From Desulfarculaceae bacterium (lineage in GTDB: Bacteria > Desulfobacterota > Desulfarculia > Desulfarculales > Desulfarculaceae): a stretch of 64,000 nucleotides of DNA. The translations under genes and the position numbers were made by a program. Under the pieces are notes generated by a model. That model searched no databases, had not been told where the DNA came from, and was given only the letters and a program-made list of their open reading frames with translations. Of the stretch, positions 59,920 through 64,000 are shown piece by piece (positions within the stretch are counted from its first letter, which is position 1; every line of letters begins with the position of its first letter). The stretch lies in contig JAHLKT010000004.1 in the NCBI GenBank assembly GCA_020444545.1, forward strand, positions 434,001 through 498,000, in the 5' to 3' direction.

Positions 59920-60759
59920 CTAGTCCAGCTTGTAGCTGAAGATGCCCCAGGACAGATAGCCCTTTTCGCCGCCGTCCATCCAGTGGCGCAGGCCTTTCTT
60001 CATGTTGTCGATATATTCCTGGCTGACCGTCTCGCGCAGTTCTTCCTCGCGCCTTTCGGTTTCCTGCAAGACCCGGGTGTAGTGGGCGACCAGCTGCTTG
60101 GTGTGGTCGTCAAAACCGCGGTCCCGCAAGCCGCGCTCCCCCAGCGCCTGCTGGTAGAAGCCGGGCGATCCCAGGTTCTCCAGATGGATGCGGTCCAGGA
60201 TGGGCTGCAACACCTCCTGGGGGCAGTCGTCGGCGGCCATGGGGTCGGTGAACACTAGTTGGCCGCCCGGTTTGAGCACCCGGCGGATCTCATCCAAAAC
60301 CCGGGTGCGGTCGGAGCTGTGCAGGATGGCGTCCTGGGACCAGACCACGTCATAGGCGCCGTCCGGCCGGGGCACGTCCTCGAAGCTAGCGTCCACCACT
60401 TCCACCAGGTGGTCCAAGCCCTGCTCCTGGTTCATCTGCCGGTCGCGCTGGTTCTGCACCTCCGAAAGGTTCAGGGCGGTGACCCGGCAGCCGAAGTTCT
60501 GGGCCAGCCAGCGGGCGGCCCCGCCAAAGCCGGACCCCAGGTCCAGCACCCGGATGTCCTCGCCCAGGCCATCCAGGCGCGAGGCCATGGTGCGCACCGT
60601 GCGCCGGCTGGCCGTGGCTATGTCTTCTTCCGGGTCTAGGTAGAGCCCGATGTGAATGTCCTCGCCGCCCCAGATGGAGTAGTAGAAGTTGTCCGCGTCC
60701 CCGCTGTTGTAATAATCGCGGGCCACCTCCACCGCGCCGGAATGTTCAGTCTGCTCCAT
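59920..60759 (-). CDS. sdmt: Sarcosine/dimethylglycine N-methyltransferase
   Basis: 279 aa class I SAM-dependent methyltransferase. Motif I VLDLGSGFGG is at 71-80, and the acidic loop and YDVVWSQDAILHS region mark the substrate domain. The N-terminus VARDYYNSGDADNFYYSIWGGEDIHIGLY is highly characteristic of sarcosine/dimethylglycine methyltransferases, which add the second and third methyl groups to make glycine betaine from sarcosine. It starts 2 bases after the stop of the glycine/sarcosine methyltransferase gene, so the two enzymes are made together. It is the last gene of the operon. Confidence 0.93.
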   Translation of the reverse strand: MEQTEHSGAVEVARDYYNSGDADNFYYSIWGGEDIHIGLYLDPEEDIATASRRTVRTMASRLDGLGEDIRVLDLGSGFGGAARWLAQNFGCRVTALNLSEVQNQRDRQMNQEQGLDHLVEVVDASFEDVPRPDGAYDVVWSQDAILHSSDRTRVLDEIRRVLKPGGQLVFTDPMAADDCPQEVLQPILDRIHLENLGSPGFYQQALGERGLRDRGFDDHTKQLVAHYTRVLQETERREEELRETVSQEYIDNMKKGLRHWMDGGEKGYLSWGIFSYKLD

Positions 60760-60761
60760 GC

Positions 60762-61574
60762 CTACTGCTCCATCTCCTCGATGTACTCCTTTTCGGCCAC
60801 GTGCACGAAAAAGTCGGGCTCGTTCTCCCGGTAGGTCTCCAGGAAGTCGCCGTAGGTGGTTATCTGCTGGAAGCCTACCTCGCCCAGCAGGCGGCGCAAA
60901 TACTCCTTGCGCAGGGGGTACATGTTCAGGTGGAACTTGCAGCCGTCCTTGAAGCGGTACACGAAACGGGCCAGGCCTTCGTCCACGTGCTCCGGCTCGG
61001 CCACCACCCCGTCGCCGCAGTAGTAGAACTTGTGTTTGCTGCTGAAGCCGTTGTCCAGCATGCTGTCGTAATTGCGCTGGTCGATGATCAGCACCCCGTC
61101 GTGGGCCAGCATGGCGTAGTACTCGGCCAGGGCCTTGCGGCGGTCCCTCTCCCGGAACAGGTGGGTGAAGGAGTTGCCCAAGCAGATGATGGCGTCGAAC
61201 TCGCCATGCACGTCGCGGTTCAAAAAGCGCCAGTCAGCGCAGCAGGCGTTCAGGATAAAGCCGTGGCGCTTGGCGTTTTCAAAGGCTTTGGTCAGCATCT
61301 GGGGGCTGCCGTCCACGCTGGTCACGTCAAAGCCCTCCGTAAGCAGGCGCACCGAATGGAAGCCGGTGCCGGTGGCCACGTCCAGGATCTTCTGGGCGCC
61401 GCGCTCCTTGAGGGCGCGGATGAAAAAGTCGCCCTCGCTCTGGGCACGGGCCTCCCAGTCGATGAGTTCGTCCCATTTGTCGGCCAGGGTGGTCACGTAC
61501 TCTTCTTGGTAATGGTCGCTTTCGCGGACCTTAACGGGTTCCAGTCCAAAATTTTGGGTAGTCGCGAATGACAT
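60762..61574 (-). CDS. gsmt: Glycine/sarcosine N-methyltransferase
   Basis: 270 aa SAM-dependent methyltransferase with motif I ILDVATGTGF at 63-72. The substrate elements NSFTHLFRERDRRKALAEYYAML and DQRNYDSML match glycine/sarcosine methyltransferases, which catalyse the first two methylations of glycine. With the next gene it provides the full glycine -> betaine route found in halophiles. ATG start with GGAG 5 bases upstream, 31 bases after ahcY. Confidence 0.93.
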   Translation of the reverse strand: MSFATTQNFGLEPVKVRESDHYQEEYVTTLADKWDELIDWEARAQSEGDFFIRALKERGAQKILDVATGTGFHSVRLLTEGFDVTSVDGSPQMLTKAFENAKRHGFILNACCADWRFLNRDVHGEFDAIICLGNSFTHLFRERDRRKALAEYYAMLAHDGVLIIDQRNYDSMLDNGFSSKHKFYYCGDGVVAEPEHVDEGLARFVYRFKDGCKFHLNMYPLRKEYLRRLLGEVGFQQITTYGDFLETYRENEPDFFVHVAEKEYIEEMEQ

Positions 61575-61605
61575 ATCTGCTCCTTTTTTGGGCAGTCGGG
61601 CGCTC

Positions 61606-63060
61606 TTAGTAGCGGTAGTGCTCGGGCTTGAAGGGGCCCTCCACGGGCACGCCGATGTACTCGGCCTGCTTGGGCTCCAGCTTGGTCAGCTTGGCTCCCA
61701 GCTTGTCCAGGTGCAGGCGGGCCACCTCCTCGTCCAGCTCCTTGGACAGGGTGGTCACGCCCACCGGATGCTCATTGGTCCACAGGTCGATCTGGGCCAG
61801 GGTCTGGTTGGTGAAGGAGTTGGACATCACGAAGCTGGGGTGCCCGGTGGCGCAGCCCAGGTTGACCAGGCGCCCGTCGGCCAGCAGATAGATGCTGTGG
61901 CCGTCCTCGAAGGTGTATTTGTCCACCTGGGGCTTGATGTTGGTCTTGACCACCCCGGGCCATGCGGCCAGCCGGTCCACCTGGATCTCGTTGTCAAAGT
62001 GGCCGATGTTGCACACGATGGCCTGGTCTTTCATGCCGGCCATGTGCTCGGCGGTGATCACGTCGCAGTTGCCGGTGGTGGTGACGAATATGTCCGCCTC
62101 GGCCAGGGCGTCGTCCATGGTGACCACCTTGTGGCCGGCCATGAGCGCTTGCAGGGCGCAGATGGGGTCGATCTCGCTGATCAGCACCCGCGCCTTGTGG
62201 CTGGCCAGGGCCTCGGCCGAGCCCTTGCCCACGTCGCCGTAGCCGCAGACCATGGCCGTCTTGCCAGCCACCATCACGTCGGTGGCCCGCTTGATGCCGT
62301 CCACCAGGGACTCGCGGCAACCGTAGATGTTGTCGAACTTGCTCTTGGTCACCGAGTCGTTGACGTTGATGGCCGGCACCAGCAGCTCGCCCCGCTCCTG
62401 CATCTGGTAGAGCCGGTGCACGCCGGTGGTGGTCTCCTCGCTCACGCCCTTCCAGTCCTTGACCACCCGGTGCCAGAAGCCGTTGTCGTCGGCCAGCGCC
62501 TGCTTGAGGGTGGCGTTGACGATCTTAAGCTCCTTGTTGTCGGTGGGCTGGTCCAGTATGGACGGATCGTCCTCCGCGGCGTGGCCCCGGTGGATGAGCA
62601 AGGTGGCGTCGCCGCCATCGTCCACCACCAGGTTGGGGCCCTGGTTGCCCGGGAAGGTCAGGGCTTGCAGGGTGCACCACCAGTACTCTTCCAGGGTTTC
62701 GCCCTTCCAGGCGAAGACCGGCACGCCGGTCTCGGCGATGGCCGCGGCGGCATGGTCCTGGGTGGAGAAGATGTTGCACGAAGCCCAGCGCACCTCGGCC
62801 CCCAGGGCCACCAGGGTCTCGATGAGCACCGCGGTCTGGATGGTCATGTGCAAGGAGCCGGAGATGCGCGCCCCGGCCAAGGGCTTGTCCTTGCCGTATT
62901 TCTCGCGGGTGGCCATGAGGCCGGGCATTTCTTTTTCCGCGATCTCGATCTCGCGGCGGCCCCATCCGGCCAGGCCGATGTCGGCGACCTTGTAGCCGGT
63001 GGTTTCGGCGGCCGGGGCGGCCTGTTTGCTTGGCATGTCTTGGGCTGTTTTGGCGCTCAT
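61606..63060 (-). CDS. ahcY: Adenosylhomocysteinase
   Basis: 484 aa, full length for the bacterial enzyme, including the short insertion seen in bacterial and plant forms. The NAD motif GYGDVGKG is at 273-280; Lys239, Asp243 and Asn244 in the TKSKFDN element are catalytic. It hydrolyses S-adenosylhomocysteine, relieving product inhibition of the two methyltransferases encoded next. The metK stop lies 2 bases before its ATG. The N-terminal [19 protein letters not shown] is a nonconserved extension; ATG at residue 9 is an alternative start. Confidence 0.95.
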   Translation of the reverse strand: MSAKTAQDMPSKQAAPAAETTGYKVADIGLAGWGRREIEIAEKEMPGLMATREKYGKDKPLAGARISGSLHMTIQTAVLIETLVALGAEVRWASCNIFSTQDHAAAAIAETGVPVFAWKGETLEEYWWCTLQALTFPGNQGPNLVVDDGGDATLLIHRGHAAEDDPSILDQPTDNKELKIVNATLKQALADDNGFWHRVVKDWKGVSEETTTGVHRLYQMQERGELLVPAINVNDSVTKSKFDNIYGCRESLVDGIKRATDVMVAGKTAMVCGYGDVGKGSAEALASHKARVLISEIDPICALQALMAGHKVVTMDDALAEADIFVTTTGNCDVITAEHMAGMKDQAIVCNIGHFDNEIQVDRLAAWPGVVKTNIKPQVDKYTFEDGHSIYLLADGRLVNLGCATGHPSFVMSNSFTNQTLAQIDLWTNEHPVGVTTLSKELDEEVARLHLDKLGAKLTKLEPKQAEYIGVPVEGPFKPEHYRY

Positions 63061-63062
63061 GT

Positions 63063-64000
63063 CTAGGCGGCATCCTTCACTTTGGCGGCTTCGGCCAACT
63101 GGTGGACCTTGGGAGTCTGCTCCCAGGGGAAGATGTTGCGGCCGAAGTGGCCGTACACCGCGGTCTGCTGGTAGGACCAGCCGCGCGGCTGGGTCAGGTT
63201 CAACTGGTCGATGATGGCGGCGGGGCGGAAATCGAAGATATCGCCGGACTCCAGAATTTTCTGCAGATCAGCGTCTTCCAGCTTGCCGGTGCCGTAGGTG
63301 TCAACGTTGATGGACAGGGGTTCGGCCACGCCGATGGCGTAGGCCACTTGAATCTCGCAGCGGCCGGCCAGGCCGGCCTGCACGATGGTCTTGGCCGCGT
63401 AACGGGCGTAGTAGGCGGCCGAGCGGTCCACCTTGGAGGGGTCCTTGCCCGAGAAGGCGCCACCGCCATGGGCTCCCACTCCGCCGTAGGTGTCCACGAT
63501 GATCTTGCGGCCGGTGAGGCCGGCGTCGGCATAGGGTCCGCCCAGCACAAAGGCGCCGGTGGGGTTGATGTAGAACTTGGTCTTCTTGGTCAGCAGGCCG
63601 GTGGGCTCCAAAACATCCTTGGCCGCCGCGACCAGGTCCTTTTTGATCAGCTCGTGGTCCACCTCGTCGGTTTGGTGGGAAATCACCACCGTGGTCACCT
63701 CGCGGGGCTCGCCCTTCACGTAGCGCACCGACACCTGGCTCTTGGCGTCCGGGCGCAGGTAGGGGATGCTGCCGTTTTTGCGCAGCAGGGTCAGGTGGTG
63801 CAGGATGCGGTGGCTGAAGGCGATGGGCGCGGGCATCAGCTCATTGGTCTCGTCGGTGGCGTAGCCGAACATCATGCCCTGGTCGCCGGCGCCCTGCTCG
63901 TTGTAGAGGCCCTCCCCCTCGCTTACTCCCTGGCTGATGTCCGGGGACTGGCCGTGCAGGCGCGAGAGGTAGTTGAACGACTTGTCCCAGAACAGCAGAT
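63063..64000 (-). CDS. metK: S-adenosylmethionine synthetase, partial (N-terminus beyond the window)
   Basis: The C-terminal 312 or so codons are inside the window; the 5' end lies past 64000. Visible hallmarks are [15 protein letters not shown] (the methionine/ATP loop) and [23 protein letters not shown], the second conserved loop. A start at the ATG 63875 would truncate the enzyme inside the GAGDQG loop, so the upstream reading frame (SPDISQGV...) is coding. It makes the S-adenosylmethionine used by the downstream methyltransferases, and its stop is 2 bases from ahcY. Confidence 0.93.
   Translation of the reverse strand, partial: LLFWDKSFNYLSRLHGQSPDISQGVSEGEGLYNEQGAGDQGMMFGYATDETNELMPAPIAFSHRILHHLTLLRKNGSIPYLRPDAKSQVSVRYVKGEPREVTTVVISHQTDEVDHELIKKDLVAAAKDVLEPTGLLTKKTKFYINPTGAFVLGGPYADAGLTGRKIIVDTYGGVGAHGGGAFSGKDPSKVDRSAAYYARYAAKTIVQAGLAGRCEIQVAYAIGVAEPLSINVDTYGTGKLEDADLQKILESGDIFDFRPAAIIDQLNLTQPRGWSYQQTAVYGHFGRNIFPWEQTPKVHQLAEAAKVKDAA

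Noticed and set aside
1-64000. Mobile elements, CRISPR arrays, rRNA or phage genes
   Set aside because: No transposase, integrase, recombinase or phage structural motif, no regularly spaced direct repeats and no rRNA-like segment was found on reading both strands.

Overview
The window is a strongly G+C-rich bacterial segment packed with catabolic and transport operons, almost all on the minus strand. The gene families point to an anaerobic, organic-acid-degrading member of the Desulfobacterota (former Deltaproteobacteria; something like Desulfarculales). These are several branched-chain-amino-acid-type ABC importers (Liv/HAAT), five AMP-forming acyl-CoA ligases, acyl-CoA dehydrogenase and thiolase modules, a TAXI-type TRAP transporter and a double-cubane-type 2-hydroxyacyl-CoA dehydratase. 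The taxonomic guess is an inference from gene content. I see no rRNA, tRNA, CRISPR array, insertion sequence or prophage.

Layout, with operons read in their own direction. (A) 3756->42, minus: TetR regulator, acyl-CoA ligase, orphan Tat-exported Liv-type binding protein, with a clear promoter and an 18-bp palindromic operator upstream. (B) 5704->4118, minus: a lone aldehyde dehydrogenase. (C) 6313->10276, plus: HgdB-like dehydratase followed by an SsuA/C/B-like ABC importer. (D) 13672->10408, minus: acyl-CoA ligase, thiolase, DUF35 zinc-ribbon protein. (E/F) A divergent pair: alpha/beta hydrolase (minus) and a soluble sensor kinase plus NarL-type response regulator (plus), separated by repeated TCACCC/GGGTGA half-sites. 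(G) 22199->17631, minus: complete Liv importer 1. (H) 33439->22746, minus: alcohol dehydrogenase, aldehyde dehydrogenase, MoaF-like protein, SDR, complete Liv importer 2, acyl-CoA ligase; a LuxR-type regulator gene lies just upstream. (J) 44896->35658, minus: GntR/FCD regulator, TAXI-TRAP transporter, SDR, acyl-CoA ligase, acyl-CoA dehydrogenase, cyclase-family hydrolase, quinone oxidoreductase. (K) 50992->45463, minus: TetR and complete Liv importer 3. (L) 59384->51333, minus: a beta-oxidation operon (ligase, fused hydratase/3-hydroxyacyl-CoA dehydrogenase, TetR, thiolase, SDR, DUF362 protein). (M) beyond 64000->59920, minus: metK, ahcY, glycine/sarcosine and sarcosine/dimethylglycine N-methyltransferases, a glycine-betaine synthesis operon.

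The common logic is uptake -> CoA activation -> oxidation, with each module carrying its own regulator. Operon H looks like a self-contained route that imports a compound, oxidises an alcohol through an aldehyde to an acid, and ligates the acid to CoA. Operon M links S-adenosylmethionine supply and S-adenosylhomocysteine removal to stepwise glycine methylation, giving an osmoprotectant and suggesting a saline habitat. Three transport operons and the TRAP operon carry strong GC-rich hairpins between the binding-protein gene and the permease genes, which may set their expression ratio.
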